Shown here: in pieces, positions 12,013 to 24,400 of the stretch
How positions within the stretch are numbered: the first letter of the stretch is position 1
Layout: every line of letters begins with the position of its first letter
Source: Gavia stellata
Taxonomy: Eukaryota; Chordata; Aves; Gaviiformes; Gaviidae
NCBI RefSeq assembly: GCF_030936135.1
Contig: NC_082619.1
Coordinates: 2,173,208-2,237,207 of the forward strand
DNA length: 64,000 bases
Direction: 5' to 3'
Translations under genes and position numbers: made by a program
Notes under the pieces: generated by a model
Told to the model about the DNA's origin: nothing
Seen by the model: only the letters and a program-made list of their open reading frames with translations
Databases searched by the model: none

Positions 12013-14174
12013 TGGCCGGTGGGGGTGGACCTTGCGGCTGCTCCCAGCTCGTATTGTAACACCAAGACCCCCTCATCCCCCACTGCTCTGAGCCGCTCTG
12101 GGCTCCTCACCCTGCAAACCATCAGCCAAGAGGGCAGGGAACAGCCTGTGCTGTCTCCAGGCCCAGAGCTGTCTGTGAACCATCAGGCCCAAGGAGAAGC
12201 TGAATGCGCATGTTCACCCTGGTGAGCAAGTTGCCATGGAGATCCTTTGGCGATGCAGCATAGAAACAGAGGGGCAGTGAAAATGACTGTAATTAATTTA
12301 AGGCATTAAGAACAATTAGCGTTTATTAAACGAAGTTTATTGAAAGAAGCACAAAGCAAACAAATCAGATTCTTAACCCATAAAATAATGAAATCTGTTC
12401 TTTCTAATGGAAATAATGCTCAGTGGAGAAAATAGTCCACAGGAAGGTTAAACTGTATTACCAACCACACACAAACAGCAAATCTCCTTCCTCAGCATAA
12501 CAATTTATCATCTGTTCATCTGAAATTAAAACTATGGCCTGTTAATCCATTTCATCCAGAGCAAGCATTTCCGAAAATTAAGAGGTTGAGAGCAGTAAGT
12601 TAGTTGCAGATAAAATGCTTTGGTTCATGGCCATAAGCAAAGCACTGTGGACAGGATTGATAAAGCATTACCAAAGAGCAGGAAATCTATCTGTCATTCT
12701 ATCAGTCATCAGTATCTATTAAAGGCGATGGTCTGGAGGTGCCCTCCAGCACAGGAAGTCCTTAAGACTCTAACAGTCTGACAGCAGCACTACATATACT
12801 CTATGCTTTTTGCATTAATCTCTAAATATTCACTACTGCTATTGCCAAAAACAGGGCGTGAAACTCAGTACAGTAATTCTAAGCATTGTCTGTCCGTTCC
12901 CTGTCTTTAAGCTGGGTTTAACAGCATCATTTCTTTGCATAAACTGTGATAATGAAGTCTGTGTCATGCTCACTTTTAGTGGGTCACCTCAAAGAGATTA
13001 ACAGCCTCCTCAAGCTGCACACACTTGGAATGGCTCCTGCTTAAACATGCTATTGATCTGTGCAAAGCAAAGGTTCAACACTCAGACCTGTTCTGCAAGA
13101 CACAACGCTTCAACCCAAAACCAGAGCTGGCATGGCTCATCTTCATTGCACTACACAAATGTGGTGGCTATAAAATCCACAGTCCCTGCTGAGCCAGAGG
13201 GATAGATATTTTGCAGGAAAGGGTTGTCCTTTACACGCCAGTATAGGATGTGCTCAGCTGAATAGCAGCTCTTCTTTGGAGTACTTTCCAGTAGACATGT
13301 TTTTGCAGCTGTGCCTAGCAAGCACAGGGCCTTGAGTGTACCGCGAACAACAAACAACCTCTGCAACACTTTTCAAAAGATTTGTCCTGCTTTATTCCCG
13401 AAATCCTCTTCTTTGGGCCTCCCTGGGCTTCACAAAGGTCACTGACAAGCATGGGGATATTTCCCCACTGCTATGATGCCGCAAAAGCAGAAATCCAAGT
13501 GTCCAGTCCCATCCTGGGATGGTGTAAACTGGAATTTAATTAGGTCACTCCCTGGATACGTTAAACACAGATGTCCAAACTCAGGAGATTACAGATTTAT
13601 TGGGCATTGATTAAATGAAAAATCAAATAAGAGCTAGGAGAGTCACAGATGACTGCTGCAGCCATTTGCCAGCTCTCCCTGAGGGCAGCTGAGGCAGGCT
13701 ATAATTAACATTACACAGTCCTGACAGGCAAGATAAAAGTTCTGGCCAGGCCAGGATGTAATTTAGCATCTATTTATTCTCCAGCATAATTTATTAACGA
13801 GAACAAACATAGTGCAGGCAGATTTGTAGCTAATAGGTTATGATTTCTCTGTAAAGGGTGTCAGGAGCACAGTGCGCATGCTGTTGTTCTCTCTCCCCAG
13901 ACATGGCAGAAAGCTCCACCGCAAACAAACAGAGCCTCCAGCTGAAAATCCAGGTCTGAAGAGAACTTTGCAAACAGAGCTGCCAACTGTCCTCTGTGGG
14001 CAGGGAACACTGGGTCATGGCACTGCCATCCCATCAATCCCTGGGAAGTTACACCAGCACCAAGCGCACTCCTGCAGCAGCAAACCTGGGCCATGCTGCT
14101 AAAATAAATGCTTTAGCAAACCTCTGCATTCATGCCCTTGGATTAGTGCCTGCTTTTAACACTGTTAGTGACAG

Positions 14175-14237
14175 GAAATTCTGGCTCCAATTAAATCAAT
14201 GGCAAAAGTCCCATCGACTCCAATGAGCCAGAATTTC
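14175..14237. repeat. short palindromic ancient repeat
   Basis: Two perfect 13-bp inverted arms, gaaattctggctc (14,175-14,187) and gagccagaatttc (14,225-14,237), flank 37 bp rich in the motifs tcaatggcaaaagtcccatc and gactccaat. The pattern recalls palindromic dispersed repeats common in reptile genomes. A family name cannot be assigned here. Confidence 0.5.
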
Positions 14238-15263
14238 AGCCTGGTTCCCATAACCTTGTACTGCAGCATATAGAGCTCTGTCCAAAAACAGCTCTGTTGA
14301 TCTCAGTACAGCCTTTGTGGAGCACTATCCATAATGAATACGGGCTTCAGAGGCTGGCCTTTCAGAGAGCTGGGATAAATAACTAGAAATACCTAGGCAT
14401 AGCTGTGCAGGAAGAAGGCAGCAATTTCTAGCCAGCTTTCAGGTTCCAGCATTCAGCTTTCCTGTACATTTGAGACAGATACCATTTCTTCTGTGATGTT
14501 TGATCAGCCTCTGTAGCATTACAGAGACATGAACTAGTCTGAGTCCTGCATCGACTGTCAAGAGCTTCTAAAAAATGAGAAGTTAGCAATGCACCTCCCT
14601 TGGGATTCATAGCTGCACACTTCCATTTGGTTGATATTTTCTCCTGAAGGAAGATAGGTGCAGCTTTACTGTAGGGGATAGAATTTTTTCTATTTAAAGC
14701 AGGACTAGTTCCTTCTCCTCACTCCAAAGACATTACCAAAAATGGAGATAGCTGTGGAGGGAGCTGTAAGGAGGAGATTAAATTAGTGAAAAGCATGAAA
14801 AAATGAGGACTGGCATTGCCTGTGCCTGTGATGGCCCCATACTCTGTTTCCAACAGCCAAACAATATTTCAGTAGCAGCAGCCACTGTAAAGCAGGGCTG
14901 TACTAATGTGGTTAATGGAGATGAAACACCTTGAGACTAGCAAGAGGCCAAGGAGCTACGTTTCTGATTGATTCGTATCATACCAGCAAGCCGTAAGTCA
15001 CAGGGCACTGAAAGCCTGTGGCTGGCAGCAGCTGTCTTGTCCCAAATGAAGTAGATGCAAAAATCCTAAATTAGTTCTGCCAAAAAAAGGGGAGGACAGT
15101 TTCTCAGGGGAGCTTGAGAAGTGAAAATGTCTACTGGGAAGTAGAAAGAAATAACCTGAGATTTGGGTGTTATTTCCGAAAGCCAGAATCTTCCCTTTCT
15201 TTACAGCAGAAAGGTAAGTCACAAAAATCACATTCTTCCGGCAAAAGACATACAGCTAGTTGG

Positions 15264-15279
15264 AAAAAAAAAAAAAAAA
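15264..15279. repeat. A16 homopolymer
   Basis: Uninterrupted run of 16 A. No retrotransposon body is recognised on its 5' side. Confidence 0.8.
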
Positions 15280-16218
15280 GCTAATGTCTGCTTTGCTTTT
15301 ATTTCTTAAAACAATTCCTTACCCGTTCCTCCACCTCTATAAAAATACCCCCTCCTTTCAGAGTCCCGACTGAGGCGCAGATTGCAGGCAGCCCCTACGC
15401 TGGGTTTATCAGGTGGCTTGTTCCCATTGTCATTGACAAGACTGTTTATAAACCTATTCATCAGGCTGTGGGCCATGCCGGGAGACACAGCGACTCTTTG
15501 TTACTGTGTCTGTGGAAAGGTAATACCAGCTACACACAGAATACTGATTCTGAGCAGCTTCTAATCTCCGAATTGAAATGATTGCTTGAAGTTAAGCCTG
15601 TCTATTCAATATAGTGAAGCCAAGCTTCAGAGCACTGGGCACTGCCCTAGCGATAGATAGTCTGACAGTTTAGCTTCCAAAACTTCTGGATCAGTTATTA
15701 AACCTAGAGCCTAAAACTTAATGTGTTCTGTTTGAGAGCTGGGCAGCAAGAAAAAGAGAAAATACATGTGGCCATGTCCATCCCTCAGTGATCTCTCTCA
15801 GTCTGAAATCAGACACTCTGGAGAGAGTTGGGGAGTCAGGAGGTGGAAGGTTTAATCACCCAGGGTTTATGCAAGGCTGTCTCTTCCAAGTTGCAGGCAG
15901 GAGCAGCCACAGAGTTGGAAAACATCTCTCTTTCTTTCCAAGATGAAATCCTGACTCCTGTAGTTTAGGGTTGTCTTGAAAATTAACACCAGACTGGAGC
16001 TGCCAATCCAGGTCCTGTCTCCAGGAATGAACACCAGTAAAACCATCAGGGTGTTTACCATGCAGTTCTGAGGAAACCTAACTTCATCAAAAGCTTTCTC
16101 TGTGTTGTATAATTTCCGTCAGAAAACAGCTTGAACCAAGAGGAAGGTGCATCAGCATGGGCACTGTCAGGAAAAGGCTGCCACTGTGACGGCTGACCTC
16201 CCAGAAAACAAACCTCGG

Positions 16219-16303
16219 GCTGAGCCAGGCACTTCCAGAGCTAAAAAGAAAAAAAAAAAGGGGGGGTGAAAAAAAAAAAAGAAAAAAAAAATGCTGAGCC
16301 AGG
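16219..16303. repeat. A-rich tract flanked by an 11-bp direct repeat
   Basis: gctgagccagg occurs at 16,219-16,229 and 16,293-16,303. Between them lie short unique sequence and two long A-runs split by ggggggtg. This could be a decayed poly(A)-tailed insertion with a target duplication, or plain slippage. Confidence 0.5.
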
Positions 16304-18689
16304 TGCAGCAGAGGAGTTAGCCTGCCAACCTATGACTGGGGCAAAAGACAGACCAGACCCACTCTCATCCATCCATCACAGACGTAACAGACAACAGAAT
16401 TTGTTTCTCTGCTGTATTTAAGACTGCTGCTTAAAAATTACCTCCCTTTTCTCAAAGACCCTGGATTTTGTGTTCGTTGTTTCCTTTAACAATAGAAGTT
16501 GACACACTCAGCCAGGGAAGAGTAAGAAGTTTTGTCCCCTCTTCCTTCTGGCCACGAAGCCAAGGAGAGCACAGTGGGAAGAACTAATTGGAATGTTCAC
16601 AGTGGATGCTCCGTGGGTCTGGAGAAGAGATCAACCCAGCAGACTTCCATCAGCCTGGGACTCTGCAGGTCACAGTTTTGCTGGTAGCTCCCCCCACAGA
16701 CAATCCCTGAAGTCTGTCAGTCTCCACACTGCAATTCCCTCTCCTCCATAGCGTAAGAGACAGGAAAGAAAACTCCCTTTGGCTGGAAGATCCTGAGGGA
16801 AGGTGCGATGAGATGTCATCTCATCTGCCTACATATCAGGCATATCTCTCCTGTCTGCCCACGCGGCTCCTCATCACAGCAAACAGGCATCCAGAGGCTT
16901 TTTGTTCAGCAAGAACTGACCCTGAGCTGCAACAGACTTTGCTGCTCCATTATGAGACTGTGCAGATGGAAAAGAGAATCACAAAAGAACTTCTTATCAT
17001 GCTCCATTTAGGAAAGTGATTTCCCCTCCATTATCAAAAATAATTGCCTGCCACCCGAGCCACACACAGTGCAGTTCCAGCTGCATCTTGCACAGAGAGG
17101 GCTTGAAAGGCAAGTTCATATGTGACCCTCACCCATCAATCATTTCCGAAGGACATGCTTTTCTGCACCGAAGGTACATGGAAGCCAGTGCAGATGTATC
17201 CTCTCATTTATGTGGTCTTCTCCTTATATTTCCCCTTTCCCTGTCTCTGCACCAAACATGCTTTCCACGAGGTGGACGTGAAGCTGCCCTTACAGAAACC
17301 CTGTCCGGTGTCTTAAAATCTAATTCATCCCAGCTGGTACAGGCCAGGACCTGTGTCCCAGTGTCAGTCGCTCAGGTCAGTCGGCTGCAGGTGAAGACCC
17401 CTCTAGCATCCTGGGCACTGCAGCACACTATGACCTCAAAAAAGCCCTTCGGTTTACTATTAGACACAGAGCTGTATATCACAGTTGGACAGTTACTGGC
17501 TTTGCACTTCCCGCTGTTGTTGTTTACCCAGTTCATTAACCATTTTCCTGAAAATGCAATTACCTCTGGCAAAACTTTAATCACTTTAAGGTGAAAAAAC
17601 AAAACAAAACAAAAAACCCACAAACCCTTGCTGTGGAAAAAGCTCTGTGGTTTTTTTTTCTCCTTTGTTTGCTTGATTTCACTAAGTATGTATCTATTCC
17701 CACACCCCAGGAGTTTTGTGATGCCTGAAATCTGGGTCAGTTACTTGCAGGTTTTTCCTGGTGATGTGTAAAGTCTTTGGAACTGAGGTCTACATTTGCA
17801 TTGAATCCTTCCTCCAGTTTTTCTTTGATCTCATCTATTGTTTTTTTTTCAGTGTTGTCAGCAAGATCATCTGTGTCCTTCACCATCACTCCCTCCAAAC
17901 TGTAGTTTCTTGCTCATTGGGGCTTAATGCCTCCATTCATTGCAGTGAGATAAAAACAGATGTGAAGTAACCAAATCTGTGGCTGTTGCGCTCACTCTGC
18001 CCACTGGTACAGTAGTCACAGGAGAACATCCTTTGTGGCAAAAGCTTCCTCAGGAAAGTAACTTTCTATTAAAAAAAATGAAATAAGGCTCACATAGGTC
18101 ATCAGAAACTTCAACTATTTTGACTCTTTTGTCCTCTTAATGTTCTGCAATTAGCCATGTGTCCTCTTTATATTCTGTAATTACAAAAAAAATTATTGAC
18201 ATTGTAATACTTAACCTACATTAAAATGACATCTTCTTCCCTCTGCTCATTACTCCAGCCTGAAATAACAATCACTGTGCTAAAATGGGAAAGTCCATGT
18301 GTGATGAGCAAAGCTCTGAAAGGAGCTAATTAACAGTCTTCAAAAGTACAGAAAGACAACTAAAAACTATGACGCCAGCAGAGGAAAACAAAAAAAATCC
18401 TTGTGACCTTTGAGTATAGACCATTAACAGGGACAGGAGGGAGCTGTTCTCATTTCTGCTAAAGGCTCTCAGGATGACCTTAGTCATGTTAGCTAATCCT
18501 TTACATTCCTGGTTCTCCTACTAACTTTAGACTCCTAACCAAGGCAAGCAGGGCAGGCCTGGTCAATGCTAGAAATATGTTTCCATGGGGGTAACTGGCT
18601 TCACTGAAGATCAAAAAAAATCACGTCTCTCCATTGTTTAAATATGGAGCAAAACAACAATGCTCTTTAGGGGAGTGGAGTATGATGAG

Positions 18690-18740
18690 AGGGGCCTCAG
18701 TTCCCTCTTTGTAAAATGAAGATAAAACTATCTCCTTTCC
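18690..18740 (+). repeat. MIR-like CORE-SINE fragment
   Basis: Sense-strand MIR signature gcctcagttccctctttgta followed by aaatgaagataaaactatc. The copy is short and diverged. Confidence 0.6.
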
Positions 18741-21629
18741 AGGTTTTGATTTAGCACGTTCCTTCAGCATCATCCTTGTTTTCAGGCCCCAACTTCTAAG
18801 GCAGCTTGTGACCACGATCATTAGCCTGAGACCATTGCTGGATTCGAGGGTAAACAGGGAAGCAGAAGAGGGAGCTGAGAGACAAATCAACAAGATAAGG
18901 CACAAAGGACAGAGATACTGAAGTAACCACAGTCCTTAAGGGGTTAAACTGAATGATACATCCGCAGTGTTGTACAGAAGAACAATGTTCCTCCAGCTGA
19001 ATGCATTAAAAGGACAAACCTCACAGCAAGGAAGTTTTGAGCAGGACTGAACTGCCCCAGGGTAGTATGCAGAAAAAAAATACGTCTCTTTCTGAGTTGC
19101 GAGAAGAATCTGTAAGCAGTCACTGGTGAAGGCGTGAAGGGAGGTCAGAAATCTCCTAATCCTGGTGGGGCACCGGTAAAAGATAAATGAAAGTTGCTGA
19201 TGTTCACACACCAAACAGGCACAGGGAAGAAGAGACTGGTTATGGCACTGCTGCCCATGTCCTCTGCAATTCATCTGTCCTTTTTCAAGCGCAGAGTCAG
19301 TGCTCTGCACTCACAGTCAGGCTTCAGAAACAGTCCAGCGCCCAGAGCTTCCTTAGGGCCAGATATTCAGACATGCCCAGATTTTTTTCAAGCTGCACAA
19401 GGATTTTTGTGCCTAGGTAGGAGCCTGAGCTGTTTGTTAAACCCTTTGATGACCAGAGGAGCTGAAAGCCTTTCTCCTGTTCCTTCAGAGTAAAACAGCA
19501 GCAACGACACTCTATTCCTTCCATCACTGTACATCATGTGTGCACACTGTAGGGACAGCAACTAATACAGCATGCCTTTAATCTCAGTAACAGCCTTAGG
19601 CAAACAACAAATGGCCAAATAAGAGTGTTTAACAACCATGGTGAAGACAGGTTATATTTTTACTGCTGAAATGTGATAGGCTTCATTATCACACTAGGAT
19701 TTTGCATATCTCCAAAAAATACTTTGTCTGAAACAATTGCTCAACAGCCAAACTTGTGCTCTGTATAATCCAGGGATCTCAACATCATTCCTTTGAAGCA
19801 CTAAATTCACCTCTGTTAATTCCACCAGATGTGTTGTTCTCAGAGCTGCCATCAGCCAGGATGGGGGTTTTTTGCATGTTTTCTGTGCCCTTTTTTTTTC
19901 CTTCCTTACTGGGGTATTCCCTTAACCAAAGATAAATATCATCTGCCTGAAAAATTCTGTTTGTTCTTGGAAACATTACTGATCCCAAGAGTTCAAACAT
20001 CATGAGTCAGGAGATTTAAAAAAAAAAAATGCTTGATGAGTTTCAGTTAACTGTATTTGTTTTTTGGTTTCCGATCCTGTAAATTGCACTCGAAAGTTAT
20101 TCTCTGCTCTTCTCTATTGTTATAAGGGTTAAAAACCTTTCCTTTTAATTTAAACTCTATTTTCAGCAATAACTTGACTTGGGAAGCAAGAGATACAACA
20201 CACCAATATTGCAAGGCTTGAAAGAAAATCATGAGGTGTTGGTAAGCTATCTGCCCGTGTGTGGAATACTGAAACAGCTCTGACAAGAGCCAAGATCTAT
20301 ATATACACCTTTTCCTGAAAAAGAAAAGGACATCTCTCCACCAGACAGTAACCTAAGCCTTTTTCAAATTATTATCTGGGAGTTTACTGAAAATGGCCAA
20401 ATGATTTTGCATTTTTCTCCTCACTGAGACCTGGGGGATCAGACACCACTAAGGCAGGCAGATAACACCTATCCCAGGAGATTACCGACACAGACATGCA
20501 GGGGAACAGAAATGGCTCCTGCCTTGCTCAGGGTTTCATACTGCCCAGAGGAGCAATGCAGAAGCCGTGCAGCGGCTCGTCCCCAGTGCCCGGCTGAAGT
20601 GTACCAGCAGCCTCTGCCACTGGAACGACAACAGCTAGCAAAGTGGGGTTACCCCTTCCTCTCCAGGAAAGGTACCTCAAATAAAGAGGCATCATTTTAT
20701 TATGTAATCAAATACATACAAGTGAATAAAGGGCTGAAAAGACAGACTCTGTTACCTGCAGAGTTATCTGCTTAGCCACAGACAGCAGCAGCCCCTGCTC
20801 CAAGGAACTCATGTGCAAAATAAGCAGCCTAGCAATGGGAAATCACCTTCATGGGGTAACAGTCCTTTTGCTGAGCCAGTCTGCACTCACAGCCGCTCAC
20901 TCCAGAAGCCAGGCAAACTCCTCCGCACCTTGTCCCCATCTTGGCTCTCACAATGGATCCAGCTCTGCAACAGGAGGGCAGCTCCACGCAGTGCAAATTA
21001 TTATGGAGGCAGAAAACCTGCATCCCTTCACCCCTGGGCCTCTGATAACATAATTGGACATTTGCTCACTTGTACTCATTTTGTATTTTCTTTCCCCTTT
21101 GCAGAAGGAGTGAGGCTGTTAGGTGTACTGTGATTAAACACGGGCAAGCCGGCTGTTACATGACGTACCATAATTAGGAACAAGCAAAGCTATGATTGTT
21201 AAATCAGGCTGATGCAAAAGCTGGAGAACTTGCCTGGCAAATGGCAGGCAGACCCCATGGCAGGAATTCTCCCACCTATTTCTGTAGCAGGTCATCTTCA
21301 GCAGCAGAGTGGTCCCTTCTGGCTCTAACTGTGTCTGTGCTGTCTGAAAAAGAAATCAGTGGGTGAGCTTAAATATATATTTACCCTGGTAGGAATGCAA
21401 CCCTCTATGCTTCATACCAGACCAAAAGTCCTTACCATTCACTATCACATTTTCAGACCATTCACCTCAAATTCCAGATGTAAGAATCAAAGCGGCTGGT
21501 GACACTCATAACATGGGTGATGAACCAGGCCAGCACCTCAGCTGGTGCAAGCAGTTTCCAAGCACGTACCTCCACTAGTTTTCCCCCAGCACAGACATAA
21601 ATTATTAGTTACCAAAGAGGTGATGCCAA

Positions 21630-21732
21630 CACCCTGGGTCTCTGCTACAATACACTAACTGGTGTGCCAGTCTCAGCTTTGCTGGCTTGTCACTTCAGCT
21701 TCATGTGCTCCAATTTCCAAATCTGTGCCAAG
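21630..21732 (+). repeat. probable MIR-like CORE-SINE fragment
   Basis: Blocks in MIR order are present: ccctgggtctctgctac, then ggcttgtcacttcagcttca, then caatttccaaatctgtgcc. Divergence is high, so the call is tentative. Confidence 0.4.
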
Positions 21733-23991
21733 CCATCATACACCACCCAATAACACTACCCCTATCTACAAAGAAGGGGAAACAGACTCTGTGTTATGTT
21801 GCCTGAAAAGGTCTGGAGAGATGGAATGGAACTAGCTAAGGTGTAAAATGATACAGATGTTAATTTAAGGGTCTTATCTCCTGTAAAGCTAGGCTGAATG
21901 CTGTAAGAAACCAGCTAGCTCCCTTATGTGCTACTAAGGAGAAAAATACCCTGATTTAGTCTTCCAGGTCTGAACGTGCTCTTGCCTAGAGTGAACCTTT
22001 ACTCTCTCTTATGTCAGAATCAGACACGGGTGCAAGCAGGAGTGGAGGGGGCAGAGGGGAAGATATAGACCTCTGCTGACATCAGACTGCTTTAGGGAAC
22101 AGTTATGAAGAATAATCTAATTCCACCCAGCAGTTCTTATTAGAATGGGGAAAGGAAAAAAGAGCAAATTTTAAAATAAAGAGAGCACTGAGGCTTTCTC
22201 GCTTTCCTCAGAGAAGGGAAGGCTGTTATCATCCTGACTTCAGCTGGAGGAGGCAGGGGGTCTCCTGAGTCATGGCTGTCCAACTGCGAAATTACCTCCT
22301 GCTGCCCATTTTGTGTGGATGTTTTTGCTCATGGCAAGGTGGGAGAGGTTAAAGTCCAGTAATTACTTAAAGGCCTTTCATGCCAAGGCAGGAGGAAGAT
22401 GACTGGGGGAGGTGGCACCTCTTGCATAGAGCCCACGTTGCTGATGGAAAAGCATCAGTCTGCCTTTGGCCCATGCTGGCATTAAGATAACAAACCTTTC
22501 CTTCACATCACTCCACCAGTCCCTTCCCCAAACTGAATGGCTGCAGGGGGAACACTTCACAGCTTGGTTTCATATTTGAAGAACTCGCTGATAGAAATCA
22601 ATGATTACTTCTCCTAAGTAAAGGCTTAATGAAAGGAGGCTCACGCCCATCCCTCAGGTTGTGCTCAGAGATTACCAGCAGCACAGCTGTGAGCACCCTT
22701 TTGTATTTATTGGCCTGTCTTTCAGGTGGGGAACTAACTTCCAGGTTTCAGCAGCACATGGTTCCCCTTTCACATTCCCACAGCACATCCAGGCTAAGGT
22801 TTTGGGAAGGTGTCAGGGACTATCCCGTCAGTGAAGAGCAGTGTCCCACAAGATGCACTCACTCATATAACTGCTGGTCCAGGGTAGAAGACACTGCAAT
22901 GCACATACTCAAGAGTAAGCCACTGGCCCAACATGAATGGAGCATGACACAGGCCAGATCCTGAATTTGGGCATATATATACAACCATTTGCTCATTTTC
23001 CTTAGGGTACTTGGGAAACCCTCTTGATGGAATTACATCAAATTGATATTTACCAACAAAAAAGCCAATTATGGCTGAAAAATCCCCAAATGCTTCTGGC
23101 TCCTCTCTGGTCTTTTTAAGCACAGGTCTTCCTGCCTCCCTGATCTCATGATAAAGTTACCATATAAAGTTACCACAGAGAAGACTTGAAGAAGAGATGA
23201 TTGTTTTGTCTTTAGAACAAAAAAGGTATGTTTGACAAGTGTGATGAAAACATTTATCAGCAATCTACTTACCTGAGAACAGGGTAAATGATTCTTCGCA
23301 TCACAGTAATATGTGAACACGCAGACTGTGCCTTGCGTTTGGCAGGATTACAAGGCACACAATTAGCACAGCCAAAGATTGTTCCCTGTGCCATTAAGTC
23401 CTTTGTGAGCTGATAAGAAAGAAACACATGCCAAGGAGCAACACAAAAGCTTGTTGAGACAGCACCAAATGAAGGTCTCAAATGAAATGGGCTTTTGCCA
23501 ACATGCATTCCCTCAGGTTCTCATTCAGAAATACAATGCTTCAAGCTGCATCTGGGCAGATGAATGGGGCTGCACGGCTCGATAGGGACAGTGGTTACCA
23601 GCAACGTACTCATCTTAAAATGATGTAATTTATTTCAGTGACAAATGTCTGATAATTTCCAGCAGCAGAAGCAGCCAAGCATCCCTGCACTGGGGCACTA
23701 GCAGTCAACTGGCATGAAGGGAAACGCATCACAGCAGCCCAGGCAAAAAAGGCGGATTGTTAGGCTTGTTAAAAGTCCTGTGGACAGCTGACTCAAGATG
23801 GAGTTTTCAGACAGTCCAAAAGTGCCCACTGGACTCACAGAGGATGTTTGCTCCTGGCTTTGTCACTAGGAGGCTATGTTCAGGCTGTTCTTCATTATTG
23901 GATTTGAGTCCTCTTCCACTCATCTTTTCCACTGAGACTGCAAAGTCTCCAGGGCATAAAATTCTTCCTATGATGAGTTTATGCAGGAATT

Positions 23992-24007
23992 AAAAAAAAA
24001 AAAAAAA
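23992..24007. repeat. A16 homopolymer
   Basis: Uninterrupted run of 16 A in unique sequence, with no recognised element attached. Confidence 0.8.
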
Positions 24008-24313
24008 TCAAGCTGATGCCTTTCTTGACCTGGTACATAAAAGGAGGTGTCTCAATTAATGGCAGTAAAGTTAATGTTCCTGAAGAAAGAAGGTCATGCC
24101 ACACAAGAGCATGAGGTCTGGCCCCAGGTACCAGAGGGACCTAATACAGCATCAGTGTTTTGACATCCCCGTGCTTCAGCCTTCCCACTGTTCCCACAAG
24201 CTGAGCTGAACTGATCCTGATTATATTTAGTCGTAGGAGCAGTGTTGTGCCTTTGGATTAGTCTGTGTCTGGGGAGCTTAACCACCAATTATATGTGCTT
24301 CACTGCTGTAGAC

Positions 24314-24400
24314 CTGATAATAACAACAATAATAACAATCATTTATAGGGGTCTTTGCATTTTCAGAGCTTTTTACAACCATTAACTAATTAACACCATT
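24314..24400 (-). repeat. amniote CORE-SINE 3' part (MIR1_Amn-like)
   Basis: The reverse complement reads as the tail seen in amniote MIR-type SINEs: a ttgtaaaaagctctgaaaa block, a tataaatgattg block, then a run of ATT/GTT triplets. The triplet run (24,316-24,340) is the SINE's own 3' microsatellite. Confidence 0.55.

Noticed and set aside
17016..17594. 192-codon plus frame
   Set aside because: No recognised domain, no promoter or splice context, ordinary composition; likely chance.
21300..21345. ggtcccttctggctctaac string resembling a CR1 3' end
   Set aside because: Too short, without the terminal CR1 octamer repeats or any upstream CR1 sequence.
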